Shown here: positions 1 through 8,973 of the stretch, in pieces
How positions within the stretch are numbered: position 1 is the first letter of the stretch
How the letters are laid out: every line of letters starts with the position of its first letter
Source: Bacteroidales bacterium
Lineage (GTDB): Bacteria > Bacteroidota > Bacteroidia > Bacteroidales > VadinHA17
NCBI GenBank assembly: GCA_024763075.1
Contig: JANTGF010000018.1
Span: forward strand, 1 to 54,788
Length of the DNA: 54,788 nt
Direction: 5' to 3'
Translations under genes and position numbers: made by a program
Notes under the pieces: model-generated
The model's database searches: none
What the model was told of the DNA's origin: nothing
What the model saw: only the letters and a program-made list of their open reading frames with translations

Positions 1-260
1 GTAATATTGAAATCAATAAATAAACCGGCTTCAACCGGATAAATCTGATTTCTTGAAAGCCGGTAAATGGCATTCGGATGTGCACGCTCACCATTTGTAA
101 GTGTATCACCCATAATAGCATTAAACAAGGTAGGATTACCGTCATTATCGATCCCCTTTTCAATAAGGATCACATCCTGTGCTGAAAGCAACTGGGAAGC
201 AGTTACCACAAACACAAAAAAAATGAGTTTAGAAACAAAATTTAAAGTAAATTTTTTCAT
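1..260 (-). CDS. Exported protein, N-terminal part only (likely parallel beta-helix family)
   Basis: The gene runs off the left edge, so only the first 86 or so codons are visible. It starts MKKFTLNFVSKLIFF and continues through a hydrophobic stretch to a likely cleavage site near LLSAQD, a typical Bacteroidota signal peptide. The mature part reads IEKGIDNDGNPTLFNAI, then GERAHPNAIYRLSRNQIYPV. The pattern R-x-x-P-N-x-x-Y-x-L-x-R-x-x-x-Y is what I associate with the N-terminal cap of secreted right-handed beta-helix proteins in this phylum, often pectate-lyase-like. It lies 40 bases downstream of a T9SS propeller gene on the same strand, so it may share its transcript. Function is unknown beyond secretion; the catalytic part is outside the window. 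Confidence 0.75.
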   Translation of the reverse strand, partial: MKKFTLNFVSKLIFFVFVVTASQLLSAQDVILIEKGIDNDGNPTLFNAIMGDTLTNGERAHPNAIYRLSRNQIYPVEAGLFIDFNI

Positions 261-297
261 AGTAAATTATTTTAAATGTTTATAAAGGTTAAAGAAC

Positions 298-2028
298 TTA
301 TTTGTTAAGAATCATTTTTTTTGTTTCTATTTTCATATTATTAACCTCCAATTTCACCACATAAGTTCCACTGGGTAGTTTACCTCCCTTTTCCCCTGTT
401 CCATTCCACTGAGTGGCGTATTTCCCGGCAGCTTTGTTCGTGTCGCTTAATATTACGGCAACTTCTTGCCCTGCCAGGTTAATCACAGAAAGTTTAACTT
501 CAGCACTTTTATCCAATTCATATTGTATGGTGGTAATATCCGTAAATGGATTAGGATAGATCTGCAAAGAATTTCTTCCGGCATTTTCATCAATAATACC
601 TGTTGCACCTGTAAAAACAGCTATGATATTCATATTGGAATCAATGGTTATGGTAACCGGATTTTCAGTTCCGGACAGATCTACTTCCCACCGCAGAAAG
701 CTCTCCTGCCAGTCAGGAACTGCAGTTATTTTCACCTCCGTACCTTCATCATAATAACCGTTTGCAGAAGATAATACATTTCCCTTTCCAAGGGTGGTAG
801 TAGTTAACTTATACGGATCCGTTAGCTTAACTATGTAGGCATTAACCACGTCTTCGTTATCCCATGCACTATTAAACATTAACAAAGTCCCCTCCGGATT
901 CGGAACACCATAGGCACTTGTTTCATTTGACTGCCCTGTGTTATGTGGGTGAACGACTCTTCTAACATTAGTACCTTCACGATCAAGTTTTACAGCACAG
1001 ATTTCATACCCCTGTGCATTACCATTTGCACCTATATCATTCGGGTCATCATTAATCGACAAATAAACCCAACCCGGTTGTTTGTAGTTTGCACTGGCAT
1101 TCAGGTGTCCGCAGGCATAAGAATCGGGACCTAATAAATCAATAATCTCCCCTGTACTGAGAATCTCATATTTTGCCGGACAAATTGAAACATAAACTTC
1201 ATTGCTATCGGTATCAATTGCAAAATCGGCATGACCATGATTTGCCAGTTTACGGATATAGTTTAACTTATCGTCAAAGAGATGCTCATGATACTCTCCG
1301 CCAAGGATAATATAATCACCGTTTGGTGATATACCAACATTCATTCTGGCATTTGGGTCACCGTCATCCTGTCTTACCGTAAAAAGATCAGTATGAGCAT
1401 AAGCATCTTCCATGAATGCATGTCTTTCGCCAGTCTGGATATCAATAACTGCTATTCTTTTACCGCCTCTGGTAACATCGCTAAGAACAACATACTGATC
1501 GTCACCCGAAACAGATTGCTTGTTATCCATATAAAGTTTGCCATTATCGTTGGAGGTAAATCCATCCTCCGCTTCCAGGTCCCTGATCAATTTAATATCT
1601 TTTGTTACAACATTTAAGGATACAAATTTCAGGTTCATGGTTCCATAGATAATATCCGGATCAACTTTAGACCAAATCGGGTTTCTAAATGACTGGTTAC
1701 CGGCCAGCTGCCATAAAGTACCAAAAAGTGTTCCATCTTCAGTATTGCGAATATCGCCGGAATTAAGCAGGAATTTATCTGAGTTCCGGTTAAAAACAGG
1801 ACGAAGAGAGTAGTACCCTCTGTCTCCGTCTTTTGTAACCCGCCTGAAACGAGTATTAAACACTGAGTCGACAACCTCTTCCATATAAGCAGGCAAAGAT
1901 TGAGGAGCCGGATCCAATGGGCCTTCCCAGGTAGTAACAGGTATATAATTCTGAGCCTTTACTACACCCATTCCTAAAACTATATTAAGTATAAATAATC
2001 TTATAAGAATTGAAATAAATGTTTTCAT
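298..2028 (-). CDS. T9SS-secreted beta-propeller-like protein (copy A)
   Basis: I chose the start at 2028 (MKTFISILIRLF), which gives a clean signal peptide ending near VVKAQ; an upstream Met at 2067 would add 13 non-signal-like residues. The body (about residues 25-420) has repeated strand-rich segments and conserved motifs: SKVDPDIIYGTM, NHGHADF, SICPAKYE, QPGWVYLSIN, HPHNTG and SAYGVPNPEG. This looks like a seven-bladed propeller in the manner of oligogalacturonate lyase (PL22) or other propeller lyases, but I cannot place it in a named family. One InlB/Flg_new-type repeat (LRWEVDLSGTENPVTI) and a T9SS type A sorting domain (IYPNPFTDITTI to KKMILNK) follow. It is paralogous to the protein at 20751-22775. 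Secretion is well supported; a pectin or uronate substrate is inferred from its neighbours. Confidence 0.85.
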   Translation of the reverse strand: MKTFISILIRLFILNIVLGMGVVKAQNYIPVTTWEGPLDPAPQSLPAYMEEVVDSVFNTRFRRVTKDGDRGYYSLRPVFNRNSDKFLLNSGDIRNTEDGTLFGTLWQLAGNQSFRNPIWSKVDPDIIYGTMNLKFVSLNVVTKDIKLIRDLEAEDGFTSNDNGKLYMDNKQSVSGDDQYVVLSDVTRGGKRIAVIDIQTGERHAFMEDAYAHTDLFTVRQDDGDPNARMNVGISPNGDYIILGGEYHEHLFDDKLNYIRKLANHGHADFAIDTDSNEVYVSICPAKYEILSTGEIIDLLGPDSYACGHLNASANYKQPGWVYLSINDDPNDIGANGNAQGYEICAVKLDREGTNVRRVVHPHNTGQSNETSAYGVPNPEGTLLMFNSAWDNEDVVNAYIVKLTDPYKLTTTTLGKGNVLSSANGYYDEGTEVKITAVPDWQESFLRWEVDLSGTENPVTITIDSNMNIIAVFTGATGIIDENAGRNSLQIYPNPFTDITTIQYELDKSAEVKLSVINLAGQEVAVILSDTNKAAGKYATQWNGTGEKGGKLPSGTYVVKLEVNNMKIETKKMILNK

Positions 2029-2102
2029 GTGTTTAAAATTTTTAGTTACCCGGTTACAAATTATCAAAATATTTAAGAACAGATGTAACCACTCCGTTCT
2101 CT

Positions 2103-2157
2103 CATGAACTTGTTTTAATCATTTTCATGTGTGAACTTTTGATTAAAAAAGTTCATG
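2103..2157. repeat. Inverted repeat upstream of the copy A propeller gene
   Basis: Arms at 2103-2121 (CATGAACTTGTTTTAATCA) and 2140-2157 match as reverse complements except for one extra base. An 18-base spacer contains a further TGTGAAC element. It lies 75-130 bases upstream of the start at 2028 and about 95 bases past the stop of the preceding transglutaminase-like gene. No T-run follows on the minus strand, so an operator or RNA leader fits better than a terminator. Role not shown. Confidence 0.5.
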
Positions 2158-2252
2158 TTCGGTTCATTTTAGTTTTGTTTAATTTGTATTATTCTCTGTT
2201 TATAGTCAATTTGTTTACTCTTTTTCAGCAACAGTTCCATCAATCCATTCGT

Positions 2253-4166
2253 TCAATTATCAGTATCAATAATTTCATTCGGTACAGGCCAAACACCATT
2301 GCTAAATAAATACAATCGTTCTCCATATTGATTTCCTTTATAAAGATCGCTTTCACCAACATGTCCGGTTACTTTAAAGGAATACATTCCTGGTTCACAC
2401 CGTTTGCCACTATCATCCCTGCCATTCCAGTACCACCAGTAGGAGCCCAGAGGCATCAATTCATCTTTGAGTAAGCGAACAAGTTTTCCGGCCTTCTTAC
2501 CAAATGCCTTATATATTTCTACTTTAATATGCATCAGGGTATCCGGGTTGTTTTTTACATTCCTGTAAAACAAAGGCTTGGTCCATGTTGCTGTATGATT
2601 TCCACCAACACGATAAAAAACCCAGGTCCCGTAATCTTCAGTTGCAGGCTCATAAAAATCATATTTTGATTGATCGTCGTAAGTATAGGTTATTTCGGCC
2701 TCTCCTCCATTCATATTCCCGGATGAAAAATGTATTTTGTTAGGTCCGTATTTTAATACCGGAATACTGTATTTATTGATCTGAACTTCTGTAGAGATTG
2801 AAGCTGATTTTAAACCTGCATTCTCCCCATTGAACTCAAATTTCACCCAATATGTCATTCTTCCCTCAATACCTGTAACTTCACTTTCAAAAACAGAACT
2901 CTCCCTTAAAGGAATCCATTTTAAGCTCTTATTATACGAGGTATCTTTAACCCTCTCTGTAACAGCAAAGTAAACCTTTCCATCCTTAAAAAAATCAGCA
3001 GTAATTTCAGCACCGACCATACCCCATGTTGATTTCGAGGCAAAGACAATGCTGGCAGGTTTATTTTCATTTTTTGCAATCAATCCTTTTTTTGTCCATT
3101 TTATATTTGTTTCTTCCACCACGAACTTTTTATGCAAATCCGTTGTGAAGTCCGGCTTATAAGTAAAAACCGCACTGGCGTAATCGCAGGGATTTCTATA
3201 ATCTACCGGATTCTGAATATTATATTTTGACCTGTTGTAGTTTCGGCTAACCTGATCGGTACGGCCACGCATGTCATAATACATTGTAAATTCCTCACCG
3301 GGTTTCAGTTTAAAATTGTAATTCCATTGTGTACCTTCTTCCTTATTTACAATATAGTATTGTTTACCTGAAGCCTCTTTGCTGTAATCATCCCAGATAT
3401 CCCAACCGGTCATAGGCTTTATTCGTTTTATCAATTCTCCTCCGTCCTTTATTAGGTCTTTCCAAAACGGTATGATCGTTTTATTATCATAATCAAAATA
3501 AACCCACCTGATTTCAGGACTGGCATCAAAATTATGCCATGCTCCCTCAAACCAAGCTTCACCTGTTTGATGTTCATGCATTTGAACGCGCCTCCCATAC
3601 ATGGATCCAACCGGAGGTATTCTCCATAAAATACTATTCAGCACATGAACTGCATCACCACACATACTGCCACCGTATTGATTTAAAACATGTAAAGGAT
3701 TCCCAAAGAAACTATCGTAATCAAAACCCGGATACTTCGTATCCTTCGTTTCATACCTATCGTAGTGATATGAAAACCACTGATGAAGGCGGAAAAATTT
3801 CTCCAGTTCTGTTTCGGCTCCTTCAGTGATTTTCGCAGCCAGCTTATCCATATCCCTGAAATCATATCCTTCCGGCCCTAACAGGTATGGTGATTGAATA
3901 AGTTTATCACTTACATTCCGGATGCTTACCGACAATGTGTGTAGATTTTTCGATTGAACCTGAATAATTTCATCCTGATCTTCGGATGTTACCCTGAAAC
4001 TATATAAAAGCTTATGCCTGGGCGCTGGGTTCGGATACCTGAAAATAAGGGAATCATTTACTGCTTCTATTGTGTAGTGGCTGCTGGTAACCGTTTGGCC
4101 TGTCATTGTAAAAAATGTTAAAGCATTCAATAACATTCCAAAGGCCATTTGCATTGATCTCTTCAT
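2253..4166 (-). CDS. Secreted transglutaminase-like protein (copy A)
   Basis: I chose the start at 4166 (MKRSMQMAFGMLL) because it yields a signal peptide ending near MTGQ; a Met 60 bases upstream adds charged residues. From that start, about residues 120-220 hold a transglutaminase/papain-like core: Cys169 in GGSMCGDAV, His199 in MHEHQTGEAWF and Asp214 in HNFDASPE, in the order expected for the triad. A long beta-rich region follows. The C-terminus (GSYWWYWNGRDDSGKRC, then GMYSFKVTG) resembles a FlgD-type Ig-like domain. There is no lipobox and no T9SS domain, so it is probably periplasmic or released. It is a close paralogue of the lipoprotein at 17157-19031. The family may be hydrolytic or lyase-like rather than crosslinking; the substrate is unknown. 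Confidence 0.85.
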   Translation of the reverse strand: MKRSMQMAFGMLLNALTFFTMTGQTVTSSHYTIEAVNDSLIFRYPNPAPRHKLLYSFRVTSEDQDEIIQVQSKNLHTLSVSIRNVSDKLIQSPYLLGPEGYDFRDMDKLAAKITEGAETELEKFFRLHQWFSYHYDRYETKDTKYPGFDYDSFFGNPLHVLNQYGGSMCGDAVHVLNSILWRIPPVGSMYGRRVQMHEHQTGEAWFEGAWHNFDASPEIRWVYFDYDNKTIIPFWKDLIKDGGELIKRIKPMTGWDIWDDYSKEASGKQYYIVNKEEGTQWNYNFKLKPGEEFTMYYDMRGRTDQVSRNYNRSKYNIQNPVDYRNPCDYASAVFTYKPDFTTDLHKKFVVEETNIKWTKKGLIAKNENKPASIVFASKSTWGMVGAEITADFFKDGKVYFAVTERVKDTSYNKSLKWIPLRESSVFESEVTGIEGRMTYWVKFEFNGENAGLKSASISTEVQINKYSIPVLKYGPNKIHFSSGNMNGGEAEITYTYDDQSKYDFYEPATEDYGTWVFYRVGGNHTATWTKPLFYRNVKNNPDTLMHIKVEIYKAFGKKAGKLVRLLKDELMPLGSYWWYWNGRDDSGKRCEPGMYSFKVTGHVGESDLYKGNQYGERLYLFSNGVWPVPNEIIDTDN

Positions 4167-4269
4167 AACAATATTTTTTATTTTTAACAATTCTTTCACA
4201 AAGACCATATATTTCTTTAAACACAAAAAACCATACCAGAATTTAATACTGGGATTTACATCCCAAAAA

Positions 4270-6654
4270 TTACCTGTTGAGTATTAACTTATTTGTAACT
4301 ACATTATTGCTATCTACCTCCAGTTTAACCACATAAGTCCCATTGGGCAGTTTACCACCCTTTTTACTGTCGCCACTCCATTGAATCTCATATGTTCCGG
4401 CCATCTTATTCTGTTCACTGACAATTACAGCAACTTCTTTACCTGCCAGATCAAACACCGAAAGTTTAGCTTTTACACTTTTAACCAATTCATATTGTAT
4501 GGTAGTAACATCCGTAAATGGATTAGGATAGATCTGTAAAGAGTTTCCTCCGGCATTTTTATCAAAAATTCCTGTTGCACCTGTAAAAACTGCCACTATA
4601 TTTATATTGGAGTCAACGGTTATTGTAACCGGATTCTCAGTCCCTGACAGATCTCCCTCCCACCTCAGGAAGCTTTCCTGCCAGTCAGGGAATGCAGTTA
4701 TCTTAACCACCTCTCCTTCATAATAATCTCCATTTGCTGCGGATGACACGTGTCCGTTTCCATCGGTTTCAGTAACCAGTGAATAAACAGGCAAATTTTT
4801 AAAAATTGCCGTAACATTCATATCACTATTCATAACAACGCTAACCGATTGAGTATCTGCTCCCGACAAATCACCTCCCCAACTGTCAAATTCATACCCC
4901 CGGTCAGGTGTAGCAGTAAACTGAACGGTTGTTCCTTTACAAAAAGAACCGGCAGGCGGATTCACCTGTCCATTTTCACTACTGGATGTTAGGTTTACCT
5001 TATCCATACATTCATTGGCATTTACACCATACTCCAAAACAGGGGCACCCACTTCAGATGCTCCGATATCGGGTGCGGTTCCTTCAAATTTTTCGATAAA
5101 ATTTGGTACCACAACTCCATCATCATGTCCTGGTGTGCCATTTAAAAGACTATAATCACCTGTCATGGTAGTTCTATCAAAACCTACTCCTGCATAACTT
5201 GGAGAACCACTGATTCCATTTGCTTCGTATCCATCCGGGACATTTGCGCTAAACAAGTCGTAATCAAAATCACAAAATCCTTTGGGGGTATAGGTGCCAA
5301 TAGAATTCCTGCAATCACTTCTAACATGCAAAATGTTATTACGTGTAATAAAGTTTTCCATTGAAAGATTAAGATTTTCTTTGGTTGCCAATCCCCCGGC
5401 GCCATGGTCGTCAGGCTGTAAAATAGTGTTGTTAAAAAGATATTTAAATCCTCCTTCAAAATACTCTTGTTTAAAAAATGGTTGATAAGGTCCATATTTA
5501 CTACCTTCAGGAGTGAAAGTTCTACCGGAAACATTCCGCCAGGCGTAAATTGGTCCCAGCCTTGTTGATGCTGCAGCAATAGGCAGATAACCCTCTTCCA
5601 CATAGTTACCCCAGATACGAACATTTCTGCCTCCCCCTTCGGTTTCAATGGGTTCATCCCAGCAATTGGCCAGATAGTTTCCATAAATATCTGAATCCGG
5701 GCCGGGGAAACCTGTCCAGTCCTGATTACAACCATAACCAATAATATCATTGTAGTAATGGTCGGCATCACTCCAAACTTCATTGTAACGTATAACATGA
5801 TTTCCGGCAGAATTCAGGAACATAACTGCCTGAGGGCCTATTGGGTGATAATTCACCGGGTCTCCCCTGCCTTCAGCCCAGCTGTTTGCATCACTCCGCG
5901 GATGATGTATTTTATTTCTTTGAACAACGATACGGGCAAGGTCAGATTTAAACACACCACAATCATATGATCCATACCGCGTTGCCTGGATTGCCCCCTG
6001 TTGAGTTCCAAATCCATCATCCATAATTTCTCCCCAGTTGGATATATCACAATTCTCAATCACTATATCATGAATATCATCCGCCAGAAAAATACCATAT
6101 TTTTTGCCTCCTGTTAGCACATAGTTTCGTATAATAATATAACTGGCCTGAATGAATATGCAGGCATCATCATTATTGTTTACATCAATCGTATCACCTT
6201 GTCCGTCGTAAAGAATATAACCGTCCTTTGTGCCTGAATCCGAATTATAAAGTGTTAATTGCTCTTCTAGTTTTCCCGGATAAATTGTTCTTCCTACCGG
6301 AAAATTTTCAGGCCAGGTTTTCTCAGTATAGGTAACTTTAGTTGAAGTTCCCTCCAATGCCAGTTCAATTTCATATTCGGTATCCGGAGTAAGATTTACG
6401 ATACTGCCCCTGTAATCTCCACCATCATAATCAGAATTTTGCGGATTGTACTTCATATTCAATCCCGTTTTCCACTCTGAAGCACCCTTCTCTCTGAATG
6501 TCACCAAAACATCTTTATCATAAGAGCCTCCTTCAGGTGACCAATAAAGACTAATACATTCAAAAGTAGATACAGTTGTTTCTGTTTGTTGAGCTTCTGC
6601 ATTAAATGTTGCAATGGCTGCCAACACTATCATAATTGCAATGAGTTTTTTCAT
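4270..6654 (-). CDS. T9SS-secreted right-handed parallel beta-helix protein (copy A)
   Basis: A signal peptide (MKKLIAIMIVLAAIATFNAEAQ) leads into an FN3-like cap (residues about 25-115, with YRGSIVNLTPDTEYEIELAL). About residues 140-530 form a parallel beta-helix with repeats such as YIIIRNYVLTGG, IVIENCDISNWG, HVIRYNEVWSD, DSDIYGNYLAN and NVRIWGNYVEEG. The conserved acidic and His-rich clusters (KIHHPRSDANSWAE, SDADHYYND) are shared with the paralogue at 19047-20681 and may mark the active site. Two InlB-type repeats (about 560-690) and a T9SS sorting domain (from LQIYPNPFTDVTTI) follow. The fold suggests a polysaccharide lyase or epimerase. The family is not one whose catalytic residues I recognise, so the activity is open. 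Confidence 0.87.
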   Translation of the reverse strand: MKKLIAIMIVLAAIATFNAEAQQTETTVSTFECISLYWSPEGGSYDKDVLVTFREKGASEWKTGLNMKYNPQNSDYDGGDYRGSIVNLTPDTEYEIELALEGTSTKVTYTEKTWPENFPVGRTIYPGKLEEQLTLYNSDSGTKDGYILYDGQGDTIDVNNNDDACIFIQASYIIIRNYVLTGGKKYGIFLADDIHDIVIENCDISNWGEIMDDGFGTQQGAIQATRYGSYDCGVFKSDLARIVVQRNKIHHPRSDANSWAEGRGDPVNYHPIGPQAVMFLNSAGNHVIRYNEVWSDADHYYNDIIGYGCNQDWTGFPGPDSDIYGNYLANCWDEPIETEGGGRNVRIWGNYVEEGYLPIAAASTRLGPIYAWRNVSGRTFTPEGSKYGPYQPFFKQEYFEGGFKYLFNNTILQPDDHGAGGLATKENLNLSMENFITRNNILHVRSDCRNSIGTYTPKGFCDFDYDLFSANVPDGYEANGISGSPSYAGVGFDRTTMTGDYSLLNGTPGHDDGVVVPNFIEKFEGTAPDIGASEVGAPVLEYGVNANECMDKVNLTSSSENGQVNPPAGSFCKGTTVQFTATPDRGYEFDSWGGDLSGADTQSVSVVMNSDMNVTAIFKNLPVYSLVTETDGNGHVSSAANGDYYEGEVVKITAFPDWQESFLRWEGDLSGTENPVTITVDSNINIVAVFTGATGIFDKNAGGNSLQIYPNPFTDVTTIQYELVKSVKAKLSVFDLAGKEVAVIVSEQNKMAGTYEIQWSGDSKKGGKLPNGTYVVKLEVDSNNVVTNKLILNR

Positions 6655-6738
6655 CTTTACTTCATTTTAAAATTACTTATCAGGTTTTAAATTACTTCTG
6701 TGATATTTTTTCCTCCAACCTCCTGATAAAATACTAGT

Positions 6739-8898
6739 TTACTTATTTTTTATGCATCTTACCGAATAACCATAAGCCCTTTTACCAAGATAATACCGTT
6801 CAAGAACAGAACTGTTACTACTTGCGTAAATGAACCATCCAAAGTCATCGAAACTTATATCAGCACTCCACCAAACAGCCCGTCCCCCTTTAAGATTGTA
6901 TGAATTATTATAATTGTAAACATACCCATCAGGAACAGCGGAAAAGTCATAAGCATCAATTCCGTTGCCATCCTCATTCCAGCCTGTTTTGCTTTTGAGG
7001 GCCATTCCAACTTTTTCAAAGTACCCGTCTTCTGCAATAAACTCCTTTAGTTCAGCCCATTCTTTATCGGAAGGTAAATGCCATCCATCCGGACAAACTT
7101 CCTTTGCAGTTGCCCAGTTATAGAAAAAGACTGAATCCTTCGTAATATCATTATAGAAGACCCAGGAACCGGTATCAGTCTTAAAAGCCAGGTTTTCAGC
7201 CATCCATGTCTGATTGCCAATTTCTACCCATTCATATGTTTTCTGATCTCTGTCATCGGTAAATATTCCACTTATAATTGCATTTTCATTTTTTCTCCCG
7301 GGTAATAATGATTTTAGTGAAATCTTAACATTTTTATCCAAAATAACTCTTCTCTGAAGCGCCCTTAGATCCAATCCGGAGAAACTAATGTCTGTCGTCC
7401 CGTTCCCCTTCAATTGCAGTAAAGTTGCCTGCTTATCCTTTGTAGAACAGCTGTCAAAAGCAACAGATTTACAATTATCAAGTACAAATGCAGGGGTTTC
7501 AGAAGATTTTATTGAAACTTTTTGAAGTTTAATATTTTTTGCATGGGTTGCATTAAAACCTGTTTTCGCATTCATTTCAACGTTTTCAATATTTATACTA
7601 TCAACGTATTTTTCAGGTAAACCAATAATAATAATTGCATCACGGGCTCTATTACAGGTAATATTTTTAATATTTAAATTACCAAAATACGGAGGTTTTT
7701 CAGATCTGCTTGAACCTGAAGATGCACCGTAAAACATGCTGATATGTATTGCCTCATTGATTATATTTTTCATTTCTATATCCTGAATCCATATATCTTT
7801 TATGTAACCCCCTCTGCCCCGCTTCGATTTAAACCGTATGCCCATCAGCGTACCATTATAAACACAGTTCCGCACCAGAACATTCTTTATACCACCGGAC
7901 ATTTCACTTCCAAATACAATCCCCCCATGGGCAAATTCGATATGACAATTTTCAATAATCACATTCTCCGTGGGTTTATTAACGCGCCAGCCATCTTCAT
8001 TTACTCCCGACTTTATACAAACGCCATCGTCACCTACCTGAGCATATATTCCTGTCATATATATTTCTGATGATGAGTCCAGATTAATACCATCCGTATT
8101 TGGGCCATTATGAGGGTTAAGTAACCGAATATTTCTGACTACCACATTCTTACAATATGCAAGATGATTATTCCAGAAGGGTGAATTCTTTGAGGTATAA
8201 TCCTCAAGAAGTACATTTGTGCAGTTCATGAGATTTATTAACTGTGGCCTGAGTGCTGCATCCGGGGTCCCGTAAATGCGGTCCTTTACAGGAATTCCAT
8301 TAAACTCAGCATCAAAATAATTCTGCATTGTAGGTCTTTCTATTGCAGCCCAGTGCCACCAGTTTATTCCCTGGCCATTAAATATACCTTTTCCTGTAAT
8401 TGCAATATTTTCGCAATTATTTGCATAAACCAGCGGGGAATAGTTGTAGCACTCTACCCCTCCATGACGTGTAAACACAGGAGGCAGGTAATCCTCCGGA
8501 TCCCCACTGAATAATATCTCAGCCCCTTGTTCCACATGTAGGTTCACATTACTTTTGAGGTGAATGGGACCGGTAAACCATTTTCCGGGAGGAATAAGAA
8601 CCTTACCTCCACCGGCTTTATTACAGGCAGTAACAGCCCTGGCAAAAGCCTCTGTATTTTTGGTTTTACCATCATTAACCGCCCCAAAATCAAGAACATT
8701 AAAGACATTATCAGGGAAAACCGGAACCGTAATATCAGGCATCTTAAACGGAATATTACCTGATATTTCTACCTTATTATAGTGTATTTTATTCTGATCT
8801 TTTTCCGGCCCGGAACAGGAGACAAAGGTAAAAAAAGCTAAAAACAACATTGGGTAAAAAATGCCGGAGTATGGTTTATTCTGACAAGGCTTTCTCAT
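6739..8898 (-). CDS. GH28 polygalacturonase-like lipoprotein with C-terminal FISUMP domain
   Basis: The lipobox FVSC (Cys28) follows a hydrophobic segment, so the enzyme should be anchored to a membrane surface. Residues about 65-500 are GH28: the motifs NTDG (267-270), GDD (289-291, with two of the catalytic Asp), AHGG (His324) and R-F-K (355-357, replacing the usual RIK) are all present in order. GH28 enzymes hydrolyse alpha-galacturonosyl bonds in homogalacturonan or rhamnogalacturonan. Residues about 543-719 form a FISUMP domain (WVEIGNQTWMAENL, CPDGWHLPSDKEWAEL, SVRCIKNK), an unusual partner for GH28, possibly a binding or display module. It sits upstream of the copy A trio on the same strand. 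Whether it acts exo or endo cannot be told by eye. Confidence 0.93.
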   Translation of the reverse strand: MRKPCQNKPYSGIFYPMLFLAFFTFVSCSGPEKDQNKIHYNKVEISGNIPFKMPDITVPVFPDNVFNVLDFGAVNDGKTKNTEAFARAVTACNKAGGGKVLIPPGKWFTGPIHLKSNVNLHVEQGAEILFSGDPEDYLPPVFTRHGGVECYNYSPLVYANNCENIAITGKGIFNGQGINWWHWAAIERPTMQNYFDAEFNGIPVKDRIYGTPDAALRPQLINLMNCTNVLLEDYTSKNSPFWNNHLAYCKNVVVRNIRLLNPHNGPNTDGINLDSSSEIYMTGIYAQVGDDGVCIKSGVNEDGWRVNKPTENVIIENCHIEFAHGGIVFGSEMSGGIKNVLVRNCVYNGTLMGIRFKSKRGRGGYIKDIWIQDIEMKNIINEAIHISMFYGASSGSSRSEKPPYFGNLNIKNITCNRARDAIIIIGLPEKYVDSINIENVEMNAKTGFNATHAKNIKLQKVSIKSSETPAFVLDNCKSVAFDSCSTKDKQATLLQLKGNGTTDISFSGLDLRALQRRVILDKNVKISLKSLLPGRKNENAIISGIFTDDRDQKTYEWVEIGNQTWMAENLAFKTDTGSWVFYNDITKDSVFFYNWATAKEVCPDGWHLPSDKEWAELKEFIAEDGYFEKVGMALKSKTGWNEDGNGIDAYDFSAVPDGYVYNYNNSYNLKGGRAVWWSADISFDDFGWFIYASSNSSVLERYYLGKRAYGYSVRCIKNK

Positions 8899-8973
8899 AT
8901 TATTTCATCTTTAAAGTCTGATTTATTTCTCCCATTAAGTTTTTCATTCAAAAAGTATGAATTATTATAAAGT

